From DATJGR01 sp963735085 (GTDB taxonomy: Bacteria; Pseudomonadota; Gammaproteobacteria; Pseudomonadales; Azotimanducaceae), in contig CAVTJP010000005.1 in NCBI GenBank assembly GCA_963735085.1, forward strand, positions 248,001 to 312,000: a stretch of 64,000 nt of DNA, given 5' to 3'. Made by a program: the position numbers and the translations under genes. Shown here one piece after another: positions 8,436-17,033 of the stretch. The notes under the pieces are model-generated. The model worked only from the letters and a program-made list of their open reading frames with translations, had not been told where the DNA came from and ran no database searches. Numbering within the stretch: the stretch's first letter is position 1; every line of letters starts with the position of its first letter.

Positions 8436-9605
8436 ATGGATTTCGAATTTTCGCCCGCCGAGCAGGCGTTTCGCGACGAAGTGCGCGTCTTCCTCGACGC
8501 GAACCTGCCGCCACCGAAGCAACGCAGCGGCGACTTTCTGGCCAACTGGCTGACGAAGGTGCGCGAGAAACGCTGGGTGGGCTTTGCGTGGCCGGCGGAC
8601 GTCGGCGGCGGCAACGGGTCCATCGCCGAACAGGCGATCCTGAAGGAAGAGATGGCGCTCGCCAAAGCGCCGCCGCTCGGCACGTCGTTCATGGGTTTGG
8701 CGTGGGTCGGCCCCGGCATCATTCAGTACGGCACCGCCGAACAGAAGCAACGCTTCATTCCGGACATCCTCGATTCGAAAGTCAGCTGGTGCACCGGCTA
8801 TTCGGAGCCGAACCACGGCAGCGACCTCGCATCCATTCAGACCAAGGCCGTGCGCCATGCTGACCACTATGTCGTCAACGGTCAGAAGATCTGGACCACC
8901 GGCGCGCCGTGGGCCGACTGGATCATCCTGCTGGTGCGCACCGATTCCGCACCGAAGGTGAAGCACGAGGGCATTACGTGCCTGCTGGTCGACATGAAGA
9001 CAAAGGGCGTCGAAGTGCGGCCGATCGAGAACATGGCCGGCGATCGCCATTTCGCCGAAGTGTTTTTCACCGACGTTAAAGTGCCGCTCGAGAACCGGCT
9101 CGGCGAGGAAGGCAAAGGCTGGGCCGTGACCGTATCGGCGCTGGCCAACGAACGCTCGAGCATCGGTGAGGTGACACAGATGTTCGACAAGCTCGACACC
9201 TTGAAGGCGCTCGTCAAGAAGACGCGACGCAACGGTCGTCCGGCGGCGCAGGACCCCGCGGTACGGCGCCGCATCGCCGAGTTCGACGCGAAGATCGCCG
9301 CGATGAAATACAACGGGCTGCGCTATCTGACCAAACAGTTGAAGGGCGAGCCGCTGTCGAGCGAAACGTCGGTGAACAAGATGCACCGCGCCAGCCTCGA
9401 AGTGGACATGGACGATTTTGCGGTGTCGCTGACGGGTCAGGCCGGTCTCGAACTGAAGGATGGAACCGAGGCGGTCGACCGCGGCAAATGGGCGAAGGCG
9501 GCGCTGAACTGGCCGAACGTCGTCATCGGTGGCGGCACACCGAACATTCAGCGCAACATCATCGCCGAGCGCATTCTGGGCTTGCCGAAAGACGGCAGCG
9601 ATTGA
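8436..9605 (+). CDS. acyl-CoA dehydrogenase
   Basis: A 389-residue flavin-dependent acyl-CoA dehydrogenase that introduces the alpha-beta double bond in CoA esters. The start is the ATG at 8436, fixed by a full Shine-Dalgarno (GGAAGGAGGT, 8421-8430). Visible are VGFAWPADVGGGNG, the FAD/substrate region CTGYSEPNHGSDLASIQTKA, VNGQKIWTTGA, and the C-terminal VIGGGTPNIQRNIIAERILGLP typical of the family. It follows the frameshifted partner by 16 bases. Adjacent pairs like this form heterotetramers in steroid side-chain degradation, which is a hypothesis here rather than a reading. Confidence 0.92.
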   Translation: MDFEFSPAEQAFRDEVRVFLDANLPPPKQRSGDFLANWLTKVREKRWVGFAWPADVGGGNGSIAEQAILKEEMALAKAPPLGTSFMGLAWVGPGIIQYGTAEQKQRFIPDILDSKVSWCTGYSEPNHGSDLASIQTKAVRHADHYVVNGQKIWTTGAPWADWIILLVRTDSAPKVKHEGITCLLVDMKTKGVEVRPIENMAGDRHFAEVFFTDVKVPLENRLGEEGKGWAVTVSALANERSSIGEVTQMFDKLDTLKALVKKTRRNGRPAAQDPAVRRRIAEFDAKIAAMKYNGLRYLTKQLKGEPLSSETSVNKMHRASLEVDMDDFAVSLTGQAGLELKDGTEAVDRGKWAKAALNWPNVVIGGGTPNIQRNIIAERILGLPKDGSD

Positions 9606-9612
9606 CGTGGCG

Positions 9613-10833
9613 ATGAAGGCGCGCGTGCTGATACTGCTGATCGCGCTGACTGCGCCGTTCGCGATGCCGGCCGCCTGGGCCGGCGCGCCGCTGGTGATCC
9701 TGATGTCGTGGGACGGCATGCGCTGGGACTACCCGGACCGCGCGCCGTTTCCGGGGCTCACGCGGATGCAGACCGACGGCCTGCGCGCCAAAAAGCTGGT
9801 CGCCGGCTGGCCGTCGTCGACATTCCCGGGCCACGTGACGTTGGCCACCGGCGCGTGGGCCGACGGTCACGGTATCGTCGACAACGAATTTCTCGACCGC
9901 AAGCGCGGGCTTTTCAGATATTCCAGCGATGCGAGCTGGCTGGAAGCAGAGCCGTTGTGGATTGCCGCCGAACGTCAGGGCATTCGCGCGGCGACCTACT
10001 ACTGGGTCGGTTCCGAGACCGATTGGCACGGCCAACATCAAAATTACCGTGTCGCACCGTTCAACCCCGATACACCGGAAAGCGTCAAAGTCGATCAGAT
10101 GCTCGCATGGATCGATCTGCCCGCGGATCAACGCCCCGGCCTGATCATGGCGTACTGGCACGGCGCCGACACGGTCGGCCACCGCCGCGGCCCCGACAGC
10201 GCCGAGATCGACAAACAGATCAACAATCAGGATGTGCAGTTGGTGCGGCTGCTCGACGGCATCGACGCGCGGCATTTGTGGAACGACACGACCGTGCTGC
10301 TGGTCAGCGACCACGGCATGACGAGCCTGCACAGCTTTTTCGACATGGCCGGTTTTCTGTCTGAGCACGGCTTTGCCGCGCGGGTCTTCGGCGGCCCCGG
10401 CGTGATGCAGATCTTCATGAACGACCCGAAGCAGATCGACGGCGCCTTTGCGCTGCTGTCGGCACATAAGCCATTCACGGTGTATCGCGGCGCGGAGCTA
10501 CCCGCGCGCTATCACCTGAAGTATCCCGATCGCACCGGCGACCTCGTAGTGATCAGCGATCCGTCGACGCCGCTGTGGTACCCGGCTTGGTGGGTGCGCA
10601 CGACGTTCAAGGTGCTTGGCGCGGTCGCCGACATTCATCCGGGCAGCCACGGCTTCGATCCGAACCTGCCCGATATGGGCGCAATGATGCTCGCAATGGG
10701 CCGCGGCGTACCCAAGGGCACGCGGATAGGTCCGGTGCCGATGATCGACATCGCGCCCACCACAGCGAAACTGTTGGGCATCGACCCGCCGAAACAGTCT
10801 ATTGGGGTGGCGATTCCACAGATCGGCCCGTAG
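9613..10833 (+). CDS. NPP-type phosphodiesterase/nucleotide pyrophosphatase, exported
   Basis: A 406-residue alkaline-phosphatase-superfamily protein of the nucleotide pyrophosphatase/phosphodiesterase type. A signal peptide is visible at residues 1-24 (MKARVLILLIALTAPFAMPA, then AWAG). Metal and nucleophile signatures are MSWDGMRWD (Asp34), STFPGHVTLATGAW with the nucleophile Thr near residue 70, WHGADTVGHRRGP, LLVSDHGMTS and HPGSHGFDPNLPDMGAM. It probably hydrolyses phosphodiester or pyrophosphate bonds in the periplasm. An in-frame GTG lies 6 bases upstream but the ATG at 9613 begins the signal peptide. It lies 7 bases after the dehydrogenase stop and ends the operon. Confidence 0.88.
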   Translation: MKARVLILLIALTAPFAMPAAWAGAPLVILMSWDGMRWDYPDRAPFPGLTRMQTDGLRAKKLVAGWPSSTFPGHVTLATGAWADGHGIVDNEFLDRKRGLFRYSSDASWLEAEPLWIAAERQGIRAATYYWVGSETDWHGQHQNYRVAPFNPDTPESVKVDQMLAWIDLPADQRPGLIMAYWHGADTVGHRRGPDSAEIDKQINNQDVQLVRLLDGIDARHLWNDTTVLLVSDHGMTSLHSFFDMAGFLSEHGFAARVFGGPGVMQIFMNDPKQIDGAFALLSAHKPFTVYRGAELPARYHLKYPDRTGDLVVISDPSTPLWYPAWWVRTTFKVLGAVADIHPGSHGFDPNLPDMGAMMLAMGRGVPKGTRIGPVPMIDIAPTTAKLLGIDPPKQSIGVAIPQIGP

Positions 10834-10834
10834 C

Positions 10835-10848
10835 GGCTCGATCGAGCC
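10835..10848. terminator. 14-bp palindrome between convergent genes
   Basis: GGCTCGATCGAGCC is a perfect palindrome filling the 17-base gap between the convergent phosphodiesterase and marC-like stops. It could form a small stem, but there is no T-run, so terminator activity is uncertain. Confidence 0.3.
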
Positions 10849-10850
10849 CG

Positions 10851-11483
10851 TCAGTGCGTGAGCGCTGGGAACGCACCGCGCAATCCTGTCACGAGCATGT
10901 CCATCGCGATCGCGGCGAGGATCAAACCCATGACGCGCACCACGATGTTCATGCCCGACACACCAATGCCGCGTTGCAGCGGCGTGGCGACGCGAAACGC
11001 CGCGTAGACGATTGCGGCGTTCGCAACCACCACCCCGATCAGCACGCCCTTCGCGATCCAGTCCGTCGCTTCGTGCGCGAATACGATTGCCGTCGCCATC
11101 GCGCCGGGACCGGCGACCATCGGAATAGCCAGCGGCACTACACCGGGACTGTCCTTCTGCGCGCCTTCGGCATGCTCCACCGCCCCACCGTGCGCGGGAG
11201 CCTGCTGCGCGCGCAGCATCGACAAGCCGATCATCAGCACCACCAGCCCGCCGGCGAGGCGCAGATCGTCCACGTCGATACCGAAAAATTCGAGCAGCGC
11301 CGAGCCGGCCACAATGCATAGCGCCAGCGTGACGGCCACCGCGACCGCCGTCGTCGCCGCAACCCGGCCGCGTTCGGCCACGGTGTCGCCTTGCGTCATC
11401 GACAGGAACAGCGCGGCGTTGCCGATCGGGTTGACGATCGCGAGCAAGCCGACAAACGCTTTCACCCATTCAACATGCTGCAC
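10851..11483 (-). CDS. MarC family integral membrane protein
   Basis: A 210-residue membrane protein of the MarC/YchE family. About six hydrophobic segments are visible, beginning with FVGLLAIVNPIGNAALFLSM, which carries the conserved NP(I/V)GN motif repeated later as PMVAGPGAMATAI. Function is unsettled; early links of MarC to multidrug resistance were not supported, and amino-acid export has been suggested for some members. Length is typical. It is encoded downstream of the ThDP enzyme on the same strand with a 22-base gap. Confidence 0.9.
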   Translation of the reverse strand: MQHVEWVKAFVGLLAIVNPIGNAALFLSMTQGDTVAERGRVAATTAVAVAVTLALCIVAGSALLEFFGIDVDDLRLAGGLVVLMIGLSMLRAQQAPAHGGAVEHAEGAQKDSPGVVPLAIPMVAGPGAMATAIVFAHEATDWIAKGVLIGVVVANAAIVYAAFRVATPLQRGIGVSGMNIVVRVMGLILAAIAMDMLVTGLRGAFPALTH

Positions 11484-11505
11484 TCAACCCCCTTGGAAAA
11501 TCTCT

Positions 11506-13194
11506 TCACGCACCGATGACATTCAGTACCGCCTGGCGCCGCTCCACGCGCACCGTGTGCAGCGCGCGCTGCAGCGCCGGCATCAACTGCGCGGCCGCGT
11601 CGACCCGTTCGCCGTAGCCCCCCGACGCCTCGACGTAGCGTTCGAGCGCGGGAATCGGCGCCAGATCGGACAATGACGGCGCGCCCGCATCGCGCCAGCG
11701 ACCGTCCGGGTACACGAGTTGCGCCGCCAAATCCACCGCGCCCCAGCGGGCGTTGTTGTAGACGATCGTCAGCACCGGCAAATCGTATCGCGCGGCCACC
11801 TGATGACACGCAGCCGGATTTGCGAACAGATACGCGCCGTCGCCGATCAGAGCAACGACCGTGCGCTCCGGCGCCGCGAGCTGCGCACCGAGCGCCGCCG
11901 GCAGCGCCCAACCCAGGCCGCCGGCCGACGATAGATAGAAATAAGTCTGCGGTTTGGTGCGCGCAAGCTGCGCGGGCGGCGCCCAGTATTCGTTGAACAT
12001 CAACGTGTCGGCGTCAACGGCCTGGCTCAATGCGGCCGCGACCGCGTCGCGCGTGATCGGGCCATTCAGCGGCATCTCGGGTTGCGCGCCCCTCAATCGT
12101 TTCGCCAGCGCTGCAACGCGCTCGGATCGTTCTGAATCGATGTGCACGACGCGCCTTTCGAGCGCGGCCGCGAGCGCCTCGATGAACGCGGCGGCGCTCG
12201 ACGTTACCGACAGGTCCGCGCGATGGCTGCGCATCGGATAGCGCGAAAAAGCCGGATCGACACCGGCGTGCGCCACGAACGCATCCTCACGCGGCGTCGC
12301 GCCGTTCGGCGTCCACGGCACGTCGCACTCGAGGAAGCACAGCACGTCCGCTTCTTCGAAGATGGGTGCGAGCTGGTAACCGAGGTGCAGACGATGACCC
12401 GCCGGAAAATTCAGATAGCGCGCCTGCTCCTCGGCGTAGCCGATGGCGAAGCGTTCGCACAGTCGCACCAGCGGAGCCACGGTCTCGGGGTCCGCGCCGC
12501 TCGCGGTCGCCACGATCACCGGCATCCGCGCGGCCGCAATCCGATCGGCGAGTTGCGCCATAGCGGCGGCGTCGGGCGCGGCTGCGGTCGGCGGCGGCCG
12601 CAACCCGTCGGCCATCGCACCGGATGCCGCCGACGCCGCGAGCACCTCACGCGGCAACGTCAGATAGATCGGCCCGCGCGGTTCCGTCGACGCAATCGTG
12701 ACCGCCCGATGCACGACGTCATCGACCTGGCGCGCATCGCGCAACTCGTAATCCCACTTCACCAGTTCGCGCACCATGCCGGCCTGGTCGAACATCTCCT
12801 GGCCCCAATGGATGCGCATGTCGCGCGCGCCCAGCGCATCGCGTTCGAAAAGCGGCGAGCGCCCGGCCGTCAGCAGAATCGGAATGCGATCGCGCGCGGC
12901 ATTCAGCAACCCGCAGACCGCATTCGCGGTGCCGACGCTGACATGCACCATCAATGCCTGGAGCTTGCCGGTGACGAGATAAGCACCGTGCGCCATACCA
13001 ATGCCGAGATTTTCATGGGTGGCGATCACGGGTTCCGGAAACGGCGGTGCGTTCGTCTCGTTGCAGCGCGCGTAGGCTTCGACCAGCGGCGCAAAATCCG
13101 TGCCCGCATTGACGAACAACCGCTCGATACCGTGCGCGCGCAATGCCGCCAGATAGTGTTCGGCAACCGTTTCGAACGGTTCTTCACGCGCCAT
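11506..13194 (-). CDS. thiamine-diphosphate-dependent enzyme (acetolactate synthase/benzoylformate decarboxylase-like)
   Basis: A 562-residue ThDP enzyme. The N-terminal Pyr domain contains the catalytic glutamate in VIATHENLGIGMAHG, and the C-terminal PP domain carries the ThDP motif GDGAYLFANPA...NNARWG. The middle domain is present but not diagnostic. It probably decarboxylates or ligates a 2-oxo acid; the substrate is unknown. The ATG at 13194 overlaps the end of the NamZ-like gene by 11 bases (ATGGCGCGTGA), a clear translational coupling, and upstream in-frame codons belong to that gene. It has no small regulatory subunit next to it, which argues against biosynthetic acetolactate synthase. 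Confidence 0.85.
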   Translation of the reverse strand: MAREEPFETVAEHYLAALRAHGIERLFVNAGTDFAPLVEAYARCNETNAPPFPEPVIATHENLGIGMAHGAYLVTGKLQALMVHVSVGTANAVCGLLNAARDRIPILLTAGRSPLFERDALGARDMRIHWGQEMFDQAGMVRELVKWDYELRDARQVDDVVHRAVTIASTEPRGPIYLTLPREVLAASAASGAMADGLRPPPTAAAPDAAAMAQLADRIAAARMPVIVATASGADPETVAPLVRLCERFAIGYAEEQARYLNFPAGHRLHLGYQLAPIFEEADVLCFLECDVPWTPNGATPREDAFVAHAGVDPAFSRYPMRSHRADLSVTSSAAAFIEALAAALERRVVHIDSERSERVAALAKRLRGAQPEMPLNGPITRDAVAAALSQAVDADTLMFNEYWAPPAQLARTKPQTYFYLSSAGGLGWALPAALGAQLAAPERTVVALIGDGAYLFANPAACHQVAARYDLPVLTIVYNNARWGAVDLAAQLVYPDGRWRDAGAPSLSDLAPIPALERYVEASGGYGERVDAAAQLMPALQRALHTVRVERRQAVLNVIGA

Positions 13195-14392
13195 AGCGCA
13201 ACACCGGTATGCGTTCGGTTTGCCAATCTGCTTCGTCTTTCGACGCAAGCTGTTCCAGGTCGTCGACACTCGCCTGCGGGTCGTCGACCCACTCGCGCAG
13301 CAACGGGCTGCCGTTGATCACGTCGATCGCAAGCCGTCCGACTTCATACTCGTACTCGAAATCGCGCCACAGCGGATAGTCCGGCTGCAGCAAACGAATC
13401 GCTTTGAACGCCAGCGCGATCAACCGCCACGGGCGAAATGCAGTGTGGTCATAGGCAACGTCATCGACGTGAATCTGAATGCCGGCACACGCCGTGCCGA
13501 CGTGCTTGTGAAAGGTCGGTTCGAACCAGCATTCGCGCAGGCGACAGCCCTTCAGCCACTGCGGCGCGAGTTGTTGCATCTTCGCGTGTACCGCGCGCGC
13601 GTCGATGTCCGGCGCGCCGAACAGCTCCAACGGGCGCGTCGTGCCGCGGCCTTCGGACAACGTCGTACCTTCGATCATCACGGTGCCGGCAAAACAACGC
13701 GCCATCGACAAATTCGCCGCGTTGGGGCTGGGATTGACCCAACTACGCTCGTCGAGCGGCCAGCCGAATCCTGGCGGACCGCCAGGCTGCCAACCCGTCA
13801 TCGTGATCACGTCGTAGTCCGCATCGAGCTTCAGTGTTTCGACGAACCAATGGCCGAGTTCGCCCAGGGTCAGGCCATGACGCATCGGCAGCGGGCCGGC
13901 ACCAACGAAGCTCCGCCAGCCTTCGCGCAGACGCAGACCTTCGATTGGCCGACCCGCCGGATTCGGCCGGTCCAACACCCAGACGGCCTTACCATGGCGC
14001 GCCGCTTCTTCGAGCACGTAGCGCAACGTTGTTACGAACGTATAGATGCGGCAGCCGACATCCTGCAGATCTACCAACAACACATCGAAGGTGCTCATCA
14101 TCGCTGGCGTCGGCCGGCGCTCCTCGCCGTACAAACTGAACACCGGAATACCGTGCACCGGATCGACGAAATCCGGCGTCTCGATCATGTTGTCCTGTTT
14201 GTCGCCACGCAGGCCGTGTTGCGGACCGAATGCCGCGGTCAGGTTGATCTCCGGCAATGCGGATAGCGCGTCGAGCGAATGGACCAACTCGCGCGTGACG
14301 GAGGCGGGATGGGCGAGCAGCGCGACGCGGCGGCCTTTGAGAGCGGAGCGGAGCGCGGGTTCGTTCAGGAGGCGGTCGATGCCGAACAACAT
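13184..14392 (-). CDS. DUF1343 protein, NamZ-type exo-beta-N-acetylmuramidase-like
   Basis: About 402 residues of the DUF1343 family, whose characterised member NamZ of Tannerella removes N-acetylmuramic acid from the non-reducing end of muropeptides. The hallmarks are VALLAHPASVTRE, FGPQHGLRGDKQDNM, GEERRPTP, LLVDLQDVGCRIYTF, and the diagnostic EGTTLSEGRGTTRPLELFGAP. No signal peptide is visible, so the product appears cytoplasmic, which would suit recycling of imported muropeptides. The start is uncertain: the ATG at 14392 begins at the conserved FGIDRLL, but an in-frame ATG at 14437 is possible. Its end overlaps the ThDP gene. Confidence 0.88.
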   Translation of the reverse strand: MLFGIDRLLNEPALRSALKGRRVALLAHPASVTRELVHSLDALSALPEINLTAAFGPQHGLRGDKQDNMIETPDFVDPVHGIPVFSLYGEERRPTPAMMSTFDVLLVDLQDVGCRIYTFVTTLRYVLEEAARHGKAVWVLDRPNPAGRPIEGLRLREGWRSFVGAGPLPMRHGLTLGELGHWFVETLKLDADYDVITMTGWQPGGPPGFGWPLDERSWVNPSPNAANLSMARCFAGTVMIEGTTLSEGRGTTRPLELFGAPDIDARAVHAKMQQLAPQWLKGCRLRECWFEPTFHKHVGTACAGIQIHVDDVAYDHTAFRPWRLIALAFKAIRLLQPDYPLWRDFEYEYEVGRLAIDVINGSPLLREWVDDPQASVDDLEQLASKDEADWQTERIPVLRYGA

Positions 14393-14551
14393 TTGCTGGA
14401 TTTCGATGATTTCAATGAGTATGCAAGGCGCCAGCATACTTCGATCGTAGCTCGCCAGATCGATTGATTGGGCCTGGCCCCCGCAGATCCCTCCCGACCA
14501 TCCGGAGTACACTCCCCTGCAACACTTTCATTCCAACCCGGGAGGGGACTC

Positions 14552-16237
14552 GTGACCCACGACGTCATCATCAAAAACGGCACTTTGATCGACGGCACCG
14601 GCGCGCCGGGTCAGCGCGCAGACCTCGCGATCGACGGCGAGCGCATCGCCGCAATCGGCCAGATAGACGGCGACGCGGCGCTCACCATCGACGCCACCGG
14701 CAAGCTGGTCACGCCCGGCTTTGTCGACATCCACACGCATCTCGATGCGCAGCTCGCGTGGGATCCGATCGCATCGTCATCGTGCTATCACGGCGTCACG
14801 TCGGTGGTACTCGGCAACTGCGGCGTCACGTTCGCGCCGTGCAAACCCGAGGATCGCGACTACCTTGCCAAACTGATGGAGTCGGTCGAGGACATTCCGG
14901 CACAGAGCATCCTGTCCGGTCTTCCGTGGGACTGGGAGACGTACGGCGAGTACCTCGCATCGCTGTCGCGGATGCAGTTCGGCGTCAACGTCGGCGGCAT
15001 GGTCGGCCACTGCGCGGTGCGTTACAACGCGATGGGCGAGCGCGGCCTGGCAGACGAACCGGCGAGCGCCGAGGACATCGCGCGCATCTGCGAACTGGTC
15101 GACGAGGCGATCGGCGCCGGTGCGCTCGGCTTCTCGACATCGCGCACCTACATGCACCGCGTGCCGGACGGCCGGCCGGTGCCGGGCACGTACGCGCACC
15201 CGGACGAGCTGCGCGCGATCGGCCGCGTGCTCGGCAAGCATCGACGCGGCGTGTTCGAAGCGGCCGCACGGCTCGGCGAGCGCGACAACGATGCGCTCGA
15301 CAACACGCGCCGCGAAGTGGAGCTGCTCGGCGAGATCAGCCGCGCCAACGGCGTCGCGGTCACGTTCGGCCTGACCGAAAGCGCGCGCCGGCCGGATCTG
15401 TATAAGCGCGTGATCGACGTCTGCGAGCGCGAGAACGCGCGCGGCGCGAATCTGCGTCCGCAGACCACCTCGCGCGGCATCGGCGTGCTGTTCGGCATCC
15501 ACCATCGCACGCCGTACGACCGTTTCCCGGCCTGGCAGGCGCTGCGCGGCCAATCGCTCGACGACAAGCTCGCGATCTTGAAGCGCGATCGCGCCGAACT
15601 GATCGCCGCGGTGGACGAGACCGCCGAGACCATGCCGGCGGAGCAGCTCTACGTGCTGCTGCCGGACGACGTCACCTATCACAACGATCCGGAGCGCTCG
15701 CTGGCGGCGCATGCGCGCCGCCGCAACACCAGCGCCGTCGGTGCGTTCATCGACCTCGCGCTCGAAACCGACGGCCGCGCCGCCTGCTACTTCGCGTTTC
15801 TGAATCAGAATCAGAATGCGGTGCGCGAGATGCTGCTGAATCCGACCGTTGCGATGGGTCTCGCCGATTCGGGCGCGCATGTCGGGCAGATCATGGACGC
15901 GAGCCAGCCGTCGTGGTTGCTGGCGCATTGGGTGCGCGACCGCAATGTGCTCAGCATCGAAGAGGCGATCCGCCGCTGGACGTCCGACACCGCCGCGATC
16001 TTCGGCGTGAAGGACCGCGGCCGCCTCACTGCGGGCGCCTTCGCCGACGTCAACGTGATCGACCTCGATGCGCTCGCGCTCGAGGCACCCGAGTACGTGC
16101 ACGACTTCCCGGGCGGGGCGGGACGGTACGTGCAAAAGGCGCGCGGCTATGCGGCAACCTTGGTGAACGGCCGTGTGTTCATGCGCGACGGCGAGCCGAC
16201 GGGCGAGCTGAGGGGCAGGATGCTGCTGAGCGGTTGA
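14552..16237 (+). CDS. N-acyl-D-amino-acid deacylase (D-aminoacylase, amidohydrolase family)
   Basis: A 561-residue amidohydrolase of the D-aminoacylase type, cleaving N-acyl-D-amino acids to a carboxylate and a free D-amino acid. KNGTLIDGTGAPG begins the small beta domain, PGFVDIHTHLDAQLAWDP carries the HxH metal ligands, VVLGNCGVTFAPC the cysteine typical of D-aminoacylases, then GHCAVR and the late MGLADSGAHVGQIMDAS with the catalytic Asp. The start is a GTG at 14552, set by GGGAGGGG 5 bases upstream. It is divergent from the NamZ-like gene; both could serve cell-wall-derived amino sugar or D-amino acid salvage. A short relative of bases 15632-15800 recurs as a fragment at 17.94 kb. Confidence 0.9.
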   Translation: MTHDVIIKNGTLIDGTGAPGQRADLAIDGERIAAIGQIDGDAALTIDATGKLVTPGFVDIHTHLDAQLAWDPIASSSCYHGVTSVVLGNCGVTFAPCKPEDRDYLAKLMESVEDIPAQSILSGLPWDWETYGEYLASLSRMQFGVNVGGMVGHCAVRYNAMGERGLADEPASAEDIARICELVDEAIGAGALGFSTSRTYMHRVPDGRPVPGTYAHPDELRAIGRVLGKHRRGVFEAAARLGERDNDALDNTRREVELLGEISRANGVAVTFGLTESARRPDLYKRVIDVCERENARGANLRPQTTSRGIGVLFGIHHRTPYDRFPAWQALRGQSLDDKLAILKRDRAELIAAVDETAETMPAEQLYVLLPDDVTYHNDPERSLAAHARRRNTSAVGAFIDLALETDGRAACYFAFLNQNQNAVREMLLNPTVAMGLADSGAHVGQIMDASQPSWLLAHWVRDRNVLSIEEAIRRWTSDTAAIFGVKDRGRLTAGAFADVNVIDLDALALEAPEYVHDFPGGAGRYVQKARGYAATLVNGRVFMRDGEPTGELRGRMLLSG

Positions 16238-16276
16238 TCAGCTGAGCGTGTCGCGTTGGGCCGCTCCCGCAGCGCG

Positions 16277-16702
16277 TCAAATGAACACTGCGGCCGACAC
16301 GCCGAATCGTTCGGCCAATACTCCGGCTTGCCGCGCATTGATCGATCGCTTGCCGCTCAGCACTTCGCTGACGTTCGACTGGGCGCCGAACACCTCGACA
16401 AGATCAACCTGCCGCAACTGGTGCTGCGTCATCAGCAGCTGCAGCGCCTCGCGAGGGCTCCCATCCGGCGCCGCAATGTTGCGCGCATCGTAGTCCTGGA
16501 CTAACGCGCTCACCACTTCGAGCAGGCCGCACAGCGGATGCGCTTCATCGTCGCCGATCTCATCCAACAGCGTCCGCATGAATCGGGTCATCGCGCTGTA
16601 GTGGCGCCGGCTCGAGATTGTCCGCAGCTTGACAGGTGATCGAGATTCGAACGCTTGCCATGCGGGCGCCAGGCTCTCGAGATTTGGCGTCGCGCGCTTC
16701 AT
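16277..16702 (-). CDS. higA: HigA-type antitoxin, HTH regulator
   Basis: A 141-residue antitoxin of the HigA group. The C-terminal half carries an XRE-type helix-turn-helix (LRQVDLVEVFGAQSNVSEVLSGKRSINARQAGVLAERF, split here for display: LRQVDLVEVFGAQSNV then SEVLSGKRSINARQ), and the N-terminal half is the helical region that neutralises HigB. The ATG at 16702 lies 16 bases after the toxin stop, the usual toxin-first order of higBA. HigA typically binds HigB and represses the shared promoter. A longer same-frame upstream reading is toxin antisense-free extension without support. Confidence 0.85.
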   Translation of the reverse strand: MKRATPNLESLAPAWQAFESRSPVKLRTISSRRHYSAMTRFMRTLLDEIGDDEAHPLCGLLEVVSALVQDYDARNIAAPDGSPREALQLLMTQHQLRQVDLVEVFGAQSNVSEVLSGKRSINARQAGVLAERFGVSAAVFI

Positions 16703-16718
16703 GTCGCTTGCCAAATGG

Positions 16719-16949
16719 TCATCCCCTCGCCGCACACCAGCGATCGTAATCCGTGTGGGTAAATACGTGCCGGACATATACACGATGGCGGTTGTAGTGA
16801 ATCACCGTCACCAATCGATACCGATTGCCGCCCACGTCGAAGATCGTGAACGGTGCAACGTAATCCGCGCTCCGGAATGCGGCTTTGGTCTGAGCCACCA
16901 TGGTGCCGCACCGCTTCATTGTCTGGTGTTTCGCACGGTCCGCCGCCAA
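16719..16949 (-). CDS. higB: HigB-type mRNA interferase toxin
   Basis: A RelE-fold toxin of the HigB family that cleaves mRNA at the ribosome. The core is unmistakable: FRSADYVAPFTIFDVGG, NRYRLVTVIHYNRHRVYVRH, then VFTHTDYDRW. The start is poorly defined. The assigned TTG at 16949 gives 76 residues against about 90-100 usual, and the region upstream stays open to about 17034 without a good ATG or the usual N-terminal W and HPDA motifs. Either an unusual start is used or the N-terminus has degenerated. It is followed directly by higA. Confidence 0.75.
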   Translation of the reverse strand: MAADRAKHQTMKRCGTMVAQTKAAFRSADYVAPFTIFDVGGNRYRLVTVIHYNRHRVYVRHVFTHTDYDRWCAARG

Positions 16950-17033
16950 AGCGGCGCGGCGCAGTTCGACCGCAACCGTCCGGGAGCCGTGACCGGTCCC
17001 GTCGTCCGTGCACTTAAGAGCGAGCCGGGACGA

